From NCBI GenBank assembly GCA_037200885.1, contig JBBCIN010000001.1:2294001-2358000 (forward strand): a DNA stretch of 64,000 bases, in the 5' to 3' direction. The stretch comes from PMG-095 sp037200885. GTDB taxonomy: Bacteria > Myxococcota_A > Polyangia > Polyangiales > Polyangiaceae. The notes under the pieces are model-generated. The model ran no database searches. It saw only the letters and a program-made list of their open reading frames with translations, and was not told where the DNA came from. Shown here piece after piece: positions 12,621 to 20,345 of this stretch. Position 1 is the first letter of the stretch; every line of letters starts with the position of its first letter. The translations under genes and the position numbers were made by a program.

Positions 12621-13205
12621 GTGCCGGGATTCGTTGCGAATATTCGGAATATCCTTGAACCATCCCTCATTCAACAGGGAACGATACGCCTTAGTGAGTC
12701 TGCCCCATCGAGCCAAACACCGGCGATCACGTTGAGACAGAACTCCGTGGCGGATGTCCTGGTTCTACATCCGGATTCGGCGGATCGGTTTTGCGACTGC
12801 GGAAGCCAGCGGGCGCTGAATCGCCACCTGTTTCCTTGGCGCCAGGCGGCGCCGGGTGTCACCGTCATCTGTGACTACCTGATTTTCTACCAGGAACGCC
12901 AACCCGACTCCCGCCTGTTTGTGTTCCTTTGCGAGCTCAAGTCTCACAGCGCGAACGGCGCGGCGTCACAAGTTGTGAACGGGTCAATCGTTGCTGATGC
13001 TCTCGTATCTGCTGCCGCGTATTGCAATAAAGTCGCCATGCCGATCGTGGAGAAACGAGGCATTGTATTCAGAATTGGCGCGAGCACCCCAGGAGGCGAT
13101 CCGCGTCGAGTAGGCCTTCCGTATCGACCGTTACCTCGCTGGCCGACTGTGTCGATGGTTCACTACCCGCCTCGCGACGTATCGCTCGACGTGCTTTCCT
13201 TGTGA
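12621..13205 (+). CDS. D...ELK (PD-(D/E)XK-like) partner of the ATPase
   Basis: A 194-aa protein starting with GTG 4 nt after the ATPase stop. The core is D85 in VICDYLIFY, then the hydrophobic strand LFVFLCELKS with E105-L-K107, then Q117. That spacing is typical of a PD-(D/E)XK nuclease. The Cys/Asp-containing segment before it (residues 56-60) is family-specific. The C-terminus, with RGIVF, LPYRP and SMVHYPPRD, is shared with the frameshifted relative at 22282-22651, so this is a genuine protein family and not an accidental frame. I infer a nuclease effector licensed by the ATPase; no closer function can be assigned. It ends 31 bp before the right transposon end. Confidence 0.8.
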   Translation: MPGFVANIRNILEPSLIQQGTIRLSESAPSSQTPAITLRQNSVADVLVLHPDSADRFCDCGSQRALNRHLFPWRQAAPGVTVICDYLIFYQERQPDSRLFVFLCELKSHSANGAASQVVNGSIVADALVSAAAYCNKVAMPIVEKRGIVFRIGASTPGGDPRRVGLPYRPLPRWPTVSMVHYPPRDVSLDVLSL

Positions 13206-13235
13206 CGCGGTGCTCGGCCTACCGTCAAAATCCAT

Positions 13236-13249
13236 ATTAGGACACCACC
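13236..13249 (-). repeat. Right terminal inverted repeat of the IS1-family transposon
   Basis: ATTAGGACACCACC, the exact complement of the left end. It is followed by the second copy of target duplication CGCAGCCG (13250-13257). Confidence 0.93.
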
Positions 13250-13340
13250 CGCAGCCGGCGTCGGGCGGGCCCCCGGCGCGCGCAGCGCGAAGCGCGAGCA
13301 CGCCGGGCCGTGTTGCGACGTACAACGGCGGGGCATCAAG
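13250..13340 (+). repeat. E repeat, right part, resumed after the transposon
   Basis: Continuation of the E repeat interrupted at 8226. It includes the GCCGGCGTCGGGCGGGCCCCC arm, the GCGCGCAGCGCGAAGCGCGAG segment and the conserved end CGACGTACAACGGCGGGGC. It abuts rpoC-tail copy 2 with a single intervening AAGA. The junction sequence GCGGGGCATCAAG is the same as at tail copy 4 (21961-21973). Confidence 0.88.
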
Positions 13341-13341
13341 A

Positions 13342-13808
13342 CCGGCTGGTACGGGTCTGCCGGCGTACAAGCGCTTGCAGGTCGTGCTGGACGAGAAGTC
13401 GCCCACGTACGCGCCTCCGACGTTCGTGCGCGTCACGCCGGCTGAGCTGGTCGCTGTCGGCGACGAGTGAGGTAACGACAGAACTCCACCTGGTGGAGTG
13501 AGCGACGAAGAGCGGCTGCTCGAGGTGACTCGGGTGGCCGTTTCTTCTTTGTGCACGCGCAGATGAGCGGCCCTCGGCGGCTTGTCGCCGCGGAGCCCGC
13601 GTTCGGCGGTGAGCGAGGGTCGCTCCCGCGGACATTTTGGAGCTTTGGGGCTTTGGGGCGGCCGCCTGATGGGTGCCGGGGGGAGCGTGGGGCCTGCCGG
13701 CGTCACTTTGCAGTTCGCGATCGCGCGGAGGGCGCGCGGCTCGTGCGCGACGGTGCGGGAGCTCAACCTTCGCCCACCGCCGAAGGCGAGCCCCGCGGCT
13801 CCTTGGTG
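13342..13808 (+). repeat. rpoC-tail repeat, copy 2 (displaced)
   Basis: It starts with the last 42 codons of rpoC in an otherwise unrelated setting, continues through the stop at 13470, the two-hairpin terminator and the conserved non-coding block, and ends near 13808. It is identical to copy 1 for 289 bp, then differs at scattered bases and by a small CTTTGGGG duplication. No rpoC promoter or body is attached. An 86-aa frame runs from E into the tail (13210-13470), but I do not treat it as a gene. Confidence 0.95.
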
Positions 13809-13995
13809 CGGGTCTAAGATTCCCCAGGCTTACCGACCGCGCGGCTCGTTTTTCAGACGTCGTATTGGATTGTGGCCCGGATGACCACGAATCAATCGCT
13901 GGTATCATAATAGACCGTTGTCTATGTTAGAAGATCAAGCGTGAAGGCCATCGGCGCCTCCGCCGACGTGGTGATCAACCTCCGCTTTTGAAACC

Positions 13996-14796
13996 ATGAA
14001 CACCCCAATCGAACAAGTATCCGACCTGTTACGAGAGATTGCGGAATCAACGGTTCTGCCGAAATTCCTTAACCTCGAACAGGATGAGGTCGAGCAGAAA
14101 AGTCCCGGCGAAGTCGTCACCGCCGTCGACCGCAGAGCGGAGGAACTTCTCTCTCCAAGGTTGCTGTCGCTGGTGAAGGGCAGTCGCGTCGTGGGTGAAG
14201 AAGCGACGACCAACAATCCTGCCTTGCTCGACAAACTGGATCAGGGGCTAATTTGGTTGGTCGACCCGATCGATGGCACTTCCAACTATGCCGCTGGAGA
14301 TCCTCGATTCGCGATGATGATCGCACTCTTGCGGGATGGAGAAGCCATTGCCAGTTGGATCCTTCAACCCGTGCCTTCGAGAAAGTGGGTGGCCGAACGC
14401 GGCGGCGGCGCGTGGGTCGATGGGCAAAGAGTTCAAATCGCGAAGTCAGGGCTGGCTGAAAGTAGGTCAGCCATTGTCAGATCGAGATTTTTTCCTGAAT
14501 CGTTCAAGCAGGGTTTGAACGAGAAAGATTTTCAAGATCTCGACTTGTCACAGGGTGCGGGCTGCGCGGGCGTTGACTATCCCGACCTGATTGCTGGCCT
14601 ATGGCGCTTCATTCTATATTGGCGAACCTTGCCCTGGGATCATGTGCCCGGAGCTTTGCTGGCCATCGAAGCGGGAGCCAAGGCGGCGCGCTTGGATGGT
14701 TCGGATTTCAACGCTCATGCTTCGCAAGTCGGACTTCTGATCGCACCCGATGTCGAACTTTGGGCTGAAGCGCGGGGGCGTTTTCCGGTTGTGTGA
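13996..14796 (+). CDS. Inositol monophosphatase-family phosphatase
   Basis: A 266-aa enzyme of the Mg2+-dependent IMPase/FIG fold, normal length. The metal and substrate motifs are all present: VGEEA at about residues 66-70, WLVDPIDGTSNY at about 88-99, and LPWDHVPGALLAIEAGA at about 213-229. Likely substrates are inositol phosphates, histidinol phosphate or other small phosphate esters, and the sequence alone does not decide which. It is a complete gene lying alone between rpoC-tail copies 2 and 3, so it is the cargo of one accreted unit. The ribosome binding site is weak. A core metabolic role is possible, but the setting says accessory copy. Confidence 0.9.
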   Translation: MNTPIEQVSDLLREIAESTVLPKFLNLEQDEVEQKSPGEVVTAVDRRAEELLSPRLLSLVKGSRVVGEEATTNNPALLDKLDQGLIWLVDPIDGTSNYAAGDPRFAMMIALLRDGEAIASWILQPVPSRKWVAERGGGAWVDGQRVQIAKSGLAESRSAIVRSRFFPESFKQGLNEKDFQDLDLSQGAGCAGVDYPDLIAGLWRFILYWRTLPWDHVPGALLAIEAGAKAARLDGSDFNAHASQVGLLIAPDVELWAEARGRFPVV

Positions 14797-14814
14797 GCAA
14801 ATCAAAGCACCCGC

Positions 14815-14938
14815 ATCAAGCACGGCGAGCGCAGCCGTGGGGCCCCCACGTCCGGGGCAGCCGGCGTCGGGCGGGCCCCCGGCGCGCGCAGCGCAGCGAG
14901 CACGCCGGGCCGTGTTGCGACGTGCGACGGCGGGGCAG
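14815..14938 (+). repeat. E repeat, intact copy before tail 3
   Basis: Full-length E: ATCAAGCACGGCGAGCGCAG, GGGGCCC arm, CCGGC/GCCGG hairpin, GCGCGCAGCGC segment and the CGACGGCGGGGC end. It follows the IMPase stop by 18 bp and ends 5 bp before the third rpoC tail. Confidence 0.88.
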
Positions 14939-14943
14939 CCCAA

Positions 14944-15385
14944 AAGCGCTTGCAGGTCGTATTGGACGAGAAGTCGCCCACGTACGCGCCTCCGACGTTC
15001 GTGCGCGTCACGCCGGCTGAGCTGGTCGCTGTCGGCGACGAGTGAGTTAACAACCGAGTAAACCTGCCACCTGACAGGTTTACGAGAAGAGCGGCCATTC
15101 GAGGAAACTCGGGTGGCCGTTTCTTCTTTGTGTGCCTCGGCGTTGTACGCCGATACGGCTTGTCGCCGCGGAGCCCGCCTTCGGCGGTGAGCGAGGGTCG
15201 CTCCCGCACACATTGACGTCATGGGGGACGACGCCTCATGGGTGCCGCTGGTTGTCGGGGGGCCTTCGGCGTCACCTTGCAGTTCGCGATCGCGCGGAGG
15301 GCGCGCGGCTCGTGCGCGACGGTGCGGGGGCTCAACCTCGCCCCACCGCCGAGGGCGTGCCCCACGGCTCCTTGGTGCGGTTTAG
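14944..15385 (+). repeat. rpoC-tail repeat, copy 3 (displaced, diverged)
   Basis: The last 33 codons plus stop of rpoC (KRLQVVLDEK to AVGDE) from 14944 to 15045 with silent changes, then the terminator module and conserved block. The first hairpin after the stop has a completely different sequence (GTAAACCTG/CAGGTTTAC, 15058-15083) but is again perfectly paired. The second stem (GCGGCCA..TGGCCG, about 15089-15120) and T-rich run are conserved. Confidence 0.93.
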
Positions 15386-15439
15386 GGCCTGCGCAATCGC
15401 GACAGCGTGTGAGAGAACAACTTTAATTGGCAGCGGGTC

Positions 15440-16213
15440 TCAACGTCGACGTCCCAGTGCCGCGGAGTTCGCGTCTCGGAGGTCGTCCAAATAGCGTTGA
15501 AGCGCTGACGGCTTCGCGAAGGCACGCACTGTCACGGAATCATGAATCGCGTCTTCCTCGCTGAGCATGTCCGCGAGCGTGCCGCAGTCGGCGATAAACG
15601 CCGGCTTGCCGTCAAGCGTCCCGGTGTATGTCACGAATCCCTCACCTGCACCGATCTCCGTGAGGTTCGTCAGGCGGGGATCTCGGACGGAAGCGAGCCT
15701 CTCTTGAATGAAACCTTGGTCGCGTTCGGTGTCTGAAGGCCCATCCTTCTCAGCGGCGTGCGCCGTTGCTCGTGTCCACGCCTGACGCAGCTCGGCACGA
15801 GCTGCGTCCAGATTCTCGCTTGCCAGCGTTGGCGGCGCGAACTTCACGAATACCGTAGGCTCCGTGGTGTCACCTATATAGAGCTCAAGCCACAACGTCT
15901 CCAAGGCAGTGCTTTCCCCCGCGGGCGCCTCGGAATACTTATAGATCCCCACGCGACCTCTTTTGCCCGCGAGCCCGAACGGTACGGATAAGCCGTGCCA
16001 GGACCAATTGCCTGCCCGACGAGGCCTGCCGTCTCCTGGAGTAAGAAACAGCGGATCACCATGGACGTTTCCGCCGACATCTTCAGCGCAGTCGACGAGG
16101 AACTGTCGCAGGCAGGCGATGATTGTGGTCGCCTGTTCGAATTGTTGCAGTTCAAGGGGCCGATCGAGGCCGGGCGAATGCTCCATCTGTTGCTCCAGGT
16201 GTTGAAATGGCAT
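15440..16213 (-). CDS. Hypothetical protein paired with the D...EIK gene
   Basis: A 257-aa protein that I do not recognise. It has no signal peptide or membrane segment. Mixed alpha/beta composition with LWLELYIGDTTEPTVFVKFAPP, and a basic C-terminal end (LGRRR). Its start overlaps the end of the upstream D...EIK gene by 62 bp in a different frame; an internal ATG at 16186 would reduce the overlap. This is the second gene of the two-gene unit in the cassette after tail copy 3. A partner or immunity role is only an inference from context. Confidence 0.72.
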   Translation of the reverse strand: MPFQHLEQQMEHSPGLDRPLELQQFEQATTIIACLRQFLVDCAEDVGGNVHGDPLFLTPGDGRPRRAGNWSWHGLSVPFGLAGKRGRVGIYKYSEAPAGESTALETLWLELYIGDTTEPTVFVKFAPPTLASENLDAARAELRQAWTRATAHAAEKDGPSDTERDQGFIQERLASVRDPRLTNLTEIGAGEGFVTYTGTLDGKPAFIADCGTLADMLSEEDAIHDSVTVRAFAKPSALQRYLDDLRDANSAALGRRR

Positions 16214-16709
16214 GCTCCGTTGCTATCGAGTTGGATGGCAACGCTCGCAATCGAGCCAGCAGACTTGACCACGACAGCGCGCGGACGTTGCCGTCTTCGG
16301 CCCGCACTAGGCGACAAAGCTTTTCGGGGGCCAAAAGGATACAGCCCTGAATGCGGCGCTCGCTGCGAGCAACTCGACGTTCGGTTTGGTCTTGCACCTG
16401 ATGAGCCACCTTTTGGGGATTCCATCGGTTGTGCGTCTTTATTTCGATGAACGCGAAGAAGGGACCCGCCGCAGACGCAAACAGGAACCACAAATCGACC
16501 CGCGCATATTTGCCATCAGGGCTCGCGTCCAGCCGTGCCTCGCGCCCAAAGCCAAGCAGCGGGCTTGGTACTTCGATGCCCAGCTCGCCACGGACTAGCT
16601 CCGTCAAAGCCTGCTTAATCCCCTCGTCGATCTCCATCGTCAACAAAAGCAACGCCGCGCAGAAGTTCTCGCGGTGGGACATGTCGAAATGTCCGAAGCC
16701 ACTTTTCAT
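16152..16709 (-). CDS. PD-(D/E)XK-like protein (D...EIK)
   Basis: A 185-aa protein. The candidate nuclease core is D72 in ARVDLWFLF, then FFAFIEIKTHNRW with E89-I-K91, then Q104 in VAHQVQDQ. The spacing and the hydrophobic strands match the PD-(D/E)XK pattern. The N-terminus carries a helix (EIDEGIKQALTELVRGELG) that often precedes such cores in restriction-like proteins. It overlaps the following unknown gene. It is a third unrelated D...ExK protein inside the rpoC-tail array. The function is inferred from the motif only. Confidence 0.75.
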   Translation of the reverse strand: MKSGFGHFDMSHRENFCAALLLLTMEIDEGIKQALTELVRGELGIEVPSPLLGFGREARLDASPDGKYARVDLWFLFASAAGPFFAFIEIKTHNRWNPQKVAHQVQDQTERRVARSERRIQGCILLAPEKLCRLVRAEDGNVRALSWSSLLARLRALPSNSIATEHAISTPGATDGAFARPRSAP

Positions 16710-16986
16710 CGTCGTCTATTCCTCAAACCTTGGAGTCAAACGCGGACCGCGATGACCGCCGAGCATTTGTCGCCCAATTCAGCGCTCTGCTCAGTGGTGT
16801 GCGGGTCCGACATCTGCCGAGCCTCGCACATCACGGTGGTTTAGGTTTCCAATCAATGTCACAGGCCACAAGAGCGCGGCGGCCGTTTCTGCGGAGGTGC
16901 CTCGCCGGCGTGGTCTGCGAGGAAGCGCGCGGTTCGCGCGTCCCCAGCACGCCGCGGTCGTCGGCCCCGGGCCCCCGCACGGGCGC

Positions 16987-17334
16987 TCAGGGCTCACCGA
17001 GGGCGCGACGCACCGCCAGCAGGGCGGCTGGGAGATCGCGCATAACGAGCTCTGCCTGGAGCCGAAGGACGCGATAGCCCGCGCGTTCGAGCTTACGATT
17101 CCGGCGCGCATCCGCAGTGACGCGGCGAACGTGATAGCCGCCATCGACCTCGACGATGAGGCGCGCGGTCGGCGCGTAGAAGTCGGCTATGAAGCCGAGC
17201 AGCGGAACCTGCCGACGAAACGCGACTCCGAGCTGGCTCGAGCGCAACGCGCGCCAGAGCCGAGCCTCCGAATCGGTGGGTGCTTGCCTCATTGTGTGAG
17301 CGTGAAGTGCGGGGGTGTCTTTGCTGTTCGACAT
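16987..17334 (-). CDS. DUF559 endonuclease-domain protein, copy 2
   Basis: A 115-aa DUF559 protein, nearly identical to the one at 7600-7947 (same start MSN.KDT.ALHAHTMRQAP, same LIVEVDGGYH). It differs at scattered positions such as ERAGYRVLRLQAE. The ATG at 17334 follows AAAGGATCC, a weaker ribosome binding site than in copy 1, and the same CCAGCCGGAGAAAGGA leader lies upstream. The leader abuts a Cys-rich gene that has lost its signal peptide, so the cassette appears to have landed in that gene. Confidence 0.9.
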   Translation of the reverse strand: MSNSKDTPALHAHTMRQAPTDSEARLWRALRSSQLGVAFRRQVPLLGFIADFYAPTARLIVEVDGGYHVRRVTADARRNRKLERAGYRVLRLQAELVMRDLPAALLAVRRALGEP

Positions 17335-17341
17335 AAGCGGA

Positions 17342-17364
17342 TCCTTTCTCCGGCTGGCGGCCGG
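17342..17364 (-). repeat. DUF559 leader repeat, single copy
   Basis: TCCTTTCTCCGGCTGGCGG and flanking bases, the same motif as 7953-7977, directly upstream of DUF559 copy 2. Homology to the copy-1 leader continues into GACGAAGCCCC and stops near 17390, where the truncated Cys-rich gene begins. Confidence 0.8.
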
Positions 17365-17396
17365 ACGAAGCCCCTTCGCGCAGGAGTACCGCGCGC

Positions 17397-18224
17397 GTGG
17401 ACGGGCCTTCAGGGGGCACCGCGGGTGCAAACACCGGAGGCGCGGGCAATGCAGGCACCGGCAGCGCCGAGGGCTGCCCCGACGCCAGCTCGCAACCCGC
17501 CGAAGGTGCTGAGTGTCCGAGCCCGGGGTTGAGCTGTGCTGGATACGGCACCCTGTCGTGCCCTTTGACTGCTGTGTGCAGCGCGGCTTCGACGTGGCAA
17601 ATCAACTGCCGGTCGACGATGGCGTTCGGTCCCTGCGCTTGCCCGCAGCATGACTTCGGTCACGTGCCGAGCGAACACCGAGCAACGCCCGTCAGCTGTT
17701 CGCACGTGCGCGCGCCGAGCCTAACGCTGCCGAGCAGCACCTGCTCGGGCTCGGGCGGCAGCGTTTGCCCGAACGACGAGTGCAACCAGGACTCGGATTG
17801 CGCGGACGGCGCGCAGGGAGAAAGCGGCCGCTGTGTGCCACGCGGCCGATCCCCTGTCGGCCTCACTTGCAGCTATGACAAGTGCTTCGACGACTCGGAC
17901 TGCGCGAACAACGCAGTCTGCCTATGCCGCGATCCCTCGGACGGCGTCGGCGCGAACTATTGCGCGCCCCCCGGCACTTGCCGCGTCGACTCGGATTGCA
18001 GCGAGAACGACTATTGCTCGCCGAGCCAGGCCCATGAATGGTGCGGCCCCTTCTACGCTTGCCACACGCCGAACGACGAGTGCGTGAATGACGAAGACTG
18101 CGGCACCAACACCCATTGCGACTTCGACGTGAACTCGATGCACTGGGTGTGCGGCAACCTGTGCGGACCCTCGCCGCCCCAGCTCCGCAGCGGAGAATGG
18201 CGACAGCGCGCTCGAGCTCGGTGA
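17397..18224 (+). pseudogene. Cys-rich secreted protein, N-terminus lost
   Basis: An open frame of 275 aa beginning directly in a Gly/Ala spacer (GGTAGANTGGAGNAGTG) that in this genome normally follows a signal peptide and lipobox, which are missing. The body is a Cys-rich array with repeated units such as CNQDSDCADGAQG, CFDDSDCANNAVCLC and CVNDEDCGTNTHC, as in myxobacterial secreted Dickkopf-like proteins. The break coincides with the DUF559 leader repeat, so the gene was probably decapitated by that cassette. The C-terminal 20 residues become Arg-rich and may also be replaced. Without an export signal it is probably non-functional. Confidence 0.7.
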
Positions 18225-18404
18225 GAACATCACGCTCGAACGCGACCAATGAATCCCGTCGCGTTGCGCCAGGGCCGAACGCAGTGCCGATCTCGTGAAC
18301 GGATGGCCGCACAACCTCTGCCAGGGTCTATCGAGCTTGTCATCGAGCCGTCCCCAGCTCGTTTGATCGAGACCGCTCACCGGCGGCGAGAGGGCGTGCT
18401 TGAG

Positions 18405-18540
18405 TCTGGGCTCATCGAGTGCGCGGCGCACTGCGCTTAGTGCCGCTGAGAGGCCACGCCTGATGAGTCTTCCTCCAGCCGGATGACGCGATAGCCAGCG
18501 CGCAAGCTTGCGATCGCGGCGAGCACCCGCGGTCACGCGG
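18405..18540 (-). pseudogene. DUF559 remnant
   Basis: The minus strand retains the end of a DUF559 gene in pieces: ARRDRKLARW matching ARRDRKLTRAGY, then RRGLSAALSAVRRALDEP matching the C-terminus of copies 1 and 2. The nuclease core upstream is gone, and the frame runs on past the usual stop. A leader-type repeat at 18537-18560 adjoins it. It is a third, decayed trace of the DUF559 cassette. Confidence 0.75.
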
Positions 18541-18715
18541 CCGCCAGCCGGAGAAAGGAGCGAGTGCGAATCAAACGCGCGCATGACTTCACGCGCACGA
18601 TGCGAAATCGTATCCGCTGCACGGAGCCCGTTCTTCCGAAGCGAGTGATGGGTCGGCATCCTCGCGCGCATGAAGCCAAGTACGGAAGCAATGTGGGTGA
18701 TCGGATCGAGTAGCA

Positions 18716-19881
18716 GCAAGCGGCGGGCGAGCCGGCCACGCGCGGGACGGCAGGCGAAGATTCCGATCGCGGAGGTGGTTCGGCGTCCTCCGGGAGCCGC
18801 TGCTGCCGAGAGTCTGGTACTCGAAGTTGGTGGTGCGAAAGTTTCGGTGAAACCCAATTGCGATCAGAGACTCGTCATGTGCGCGCTGCGAGGTGGACAA
18901 TGATCCCGCGCGGCGTTCAGGTGTTGGTGGTCGAGCGCGGCACCGGCAAGCCTGTGGATGAACGAAGCACCGCTGGCGCGATCGTATCCAACGCGCCGGA
19001 ATATGCCAATTTTAAAGGCGTTTGGACCGCGAAGTGTTTCTGTTGCCCGACGCCAGCGCGCTGCACGCCGGGCACGTCGAGTTCGAGGAGAGCCTGCTTG
19101 ACGCGCTACCCGACAGCGTATCTCGGTGACGCGCCGAAAGCAGCGCCGCGTTGCCGACGGGTACATTGATACGCAACCGCGTGCGCGAATCTGTCGGCTG
19201 ACTGGCGTCGCTTCCGGCAGACCGACGTTCGCGTGGCCGTCGCTGATTCAGAGCCGCCCTGATGCGCGAGCGATAGCTCGAGGCTCTCTTGCATCGCATG
19301 CAGGGTGCGCTCGCCGCGACAACTGACAAGCTCACGCCGATAACTGACAAGCTCACGGCGACGACCGCAAAGCGCGTGAGCATACTAGCGAGCGCGATGG
19401 TGTACGCAAAGCATACCGTCAGCTGATGGAGTGGTTCGAGCTGCTCAAGGGCCGCATCTTCATCGCCAAGGCCGATCGGGTTGACACGACGCAACTTGAG
19501 CTGGAGCTCGGGACCACCAAGAAGAAGCTCGACGCGCTCGCTCAGCAGCTGGGCGGCCACGCGGCGATGGCCGACGGCCACGCCTGGCGGCGATCAGCCA
19601 GACGCATCGGGCTCACGGCCATCCGGGAAGCTGCCCGCCAAGGGAAAATACCAAGTAAAAGTCGCAGAAATCTGGCCGACCGAGATGACCTGCCCCAACG
19701 CCGCATCGAGATTCGCGACGCTGAGCTTGAGAAAAGTGGCGGCACCTTTATCGGCTGGGAGCTGAGTTACAAACTTGGCTACCAGCGACCAGAAGCCGTG
19801 CGCATGGTGCTCGCCCGCGCGAAGGATGAGACTCCGAATACGGATGGAGAGTCCAAGCCGCTGCCGATGACGCAACTGTAG
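18716..19881 (+). mobile_element. Decayed IS66-family element
   Basis: Three IS66 genes are recognisable as pieces in the correct order. Residues ending in LVLEVGGAKVSV to ALRGGQ (stop at 18903) look like the TnpA C-terminus. An overlapping ATGA (18900) starts MIPRGVQVLV, the TnpB N-terminus, which then loses similarity. From about 19340 to 19881 the N-terminal part of TnpC remains. Most of TnpB and the catalytic part of TnpC are missing. No terminal repeats were found by eye, so the limits are approximate. Confidence 0.7.
19426..19881 (+). pseudogene. IS66 TnpC transposase, N-terminal fragment
   Basis: The frame encodes MEWFELLKGRIFIAKADRVD followed by TTQLELELG, which matches the start of IS66 transposases. 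After a gap it continues with RRNLADRDDLPQRRIEI and then FIGWELSYKLGYQRPEAVRM, the following conserved section. It stops at 19881, well before the catalytic DDE region. Similarity also continues upstream of the Met (VRKAYRQL). A truncated, inactive copy. Confidence 0.75.
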
Positions 19882-20214
19882 TCGAGCAAGAAGGTCAGCG
19901 CTTCACCATCGTCACTGCGCCGCTGTCTGCCTTGCTGATTCGACGCGGGCTGCTCGCGGCATCGACCTCGACTGTGTCACCATGGCCCGTTCGACTGAAG
20001 ACGAGGGGCTTCCCTCGAGGCCATCGTGCTTGCCTGCGTCGACGACGTCGGAAGAATGCCTTCTGTCTTTCGAACGATGCCACCGGTGTCGCAATCCGCA
20101 CGGAGCCGCTTCCAGATGGGCGGCGAGAACCGCCATACTCGTCTCGCTACCTCAGCCCGATCGAGTTCAAATTATCGTTCCAAAATCTGGAAGCAGCTGG
20201 CATAGTTTTCCGGT
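19882..20214 (+). other. Non-coding debris with an IS3-like transposase tail
   Basis: No intact gene. Around 20145-20205 the plus strand reads SRYLSPIEFKLSFQNLEAAG, which resembles the last residues of IS3-type transposases. Its stop is lost, and the DNA then enters a tandem repeat. The rest of the stretch shows nothing recognisable. Confidence 0.5.
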
Positions 20215-20314
20215 CCACGGGGTCGTGGCGTCCACGGGGTCGTGGCGTCTACGGGGTCGTGGCGGTCCACGGGTCGTGGCGTCCACGGGGTTGTGGCGTC
20301 CACGGGGTCGCGGG
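20215..20314 (+). repeat. Tandem 17-bp repeat, about six copies
   Basis: Unit CCACGGGGTCGTGGCGT, five full units plus a partial, with a few substitutions and small length changes. Each unit can fold (CCACG/CGTGG). It lies 31-130 bp upstream of the start of a small exported protein (20346), so it might sit in its promoter or leader region. Confidence 0.9.
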
Positions 20315-20345
20315 GAACTACTCAAGCATTGGGGTGTAGATCAGA

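Larger units (their letters stand above)
8227..13249. mobile_element. IS1-family transposon with passenger genes (5,023 bp)
   Basis: The ends are perfect 14-bp inverted repeats, GGTGGTGTCCTAAT at 8227-8240 and its complement at 13236-13249. They are flanked by an 8-bp direct repeat CGCAGCCG (8219-8226 and 13250-13257). Ends beginning GGTGRTG and 8-9 bp duplications fit the IS1 family, and the internal transposase (10016-10855) matches that family. Removing the element and one CGCAGCCG restores an uninterrupted E repeat, which proves the boundaries. IS1 elements are normally below 1 kb to 1.5 kb; this one also carries two putative regulators, a coupled small ORF, a ribbon-helix-helix-like protein, an AAA ATPase and a D...ELK protein. 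It is thus a cargo-bearing transposon. Confidence 0.93.

Noticed and set aside
13210..13470. An 86-aa chimeric frame joining E to the rpoC tail
   Set aside because: No start signal; the frame through E is not kept at tail copies 3 and 4, so it is a by-product of the repeat junction.
14815..14938. E as a CRISPR repeat, integron attC site or group II intron end
   Set aside because: No regular spacing or spacers, no integrase gene or attC core sites, and no domain V-like sequence or intron reverse transcriptase.
18858..19169. A free-standing 103-aa gene
   Set aside because: Its interior MIPRGVQVLV fits the start of IS66 TnpB after the TnpA stop; the rest is scrambled, so I treat it as transposon debris.
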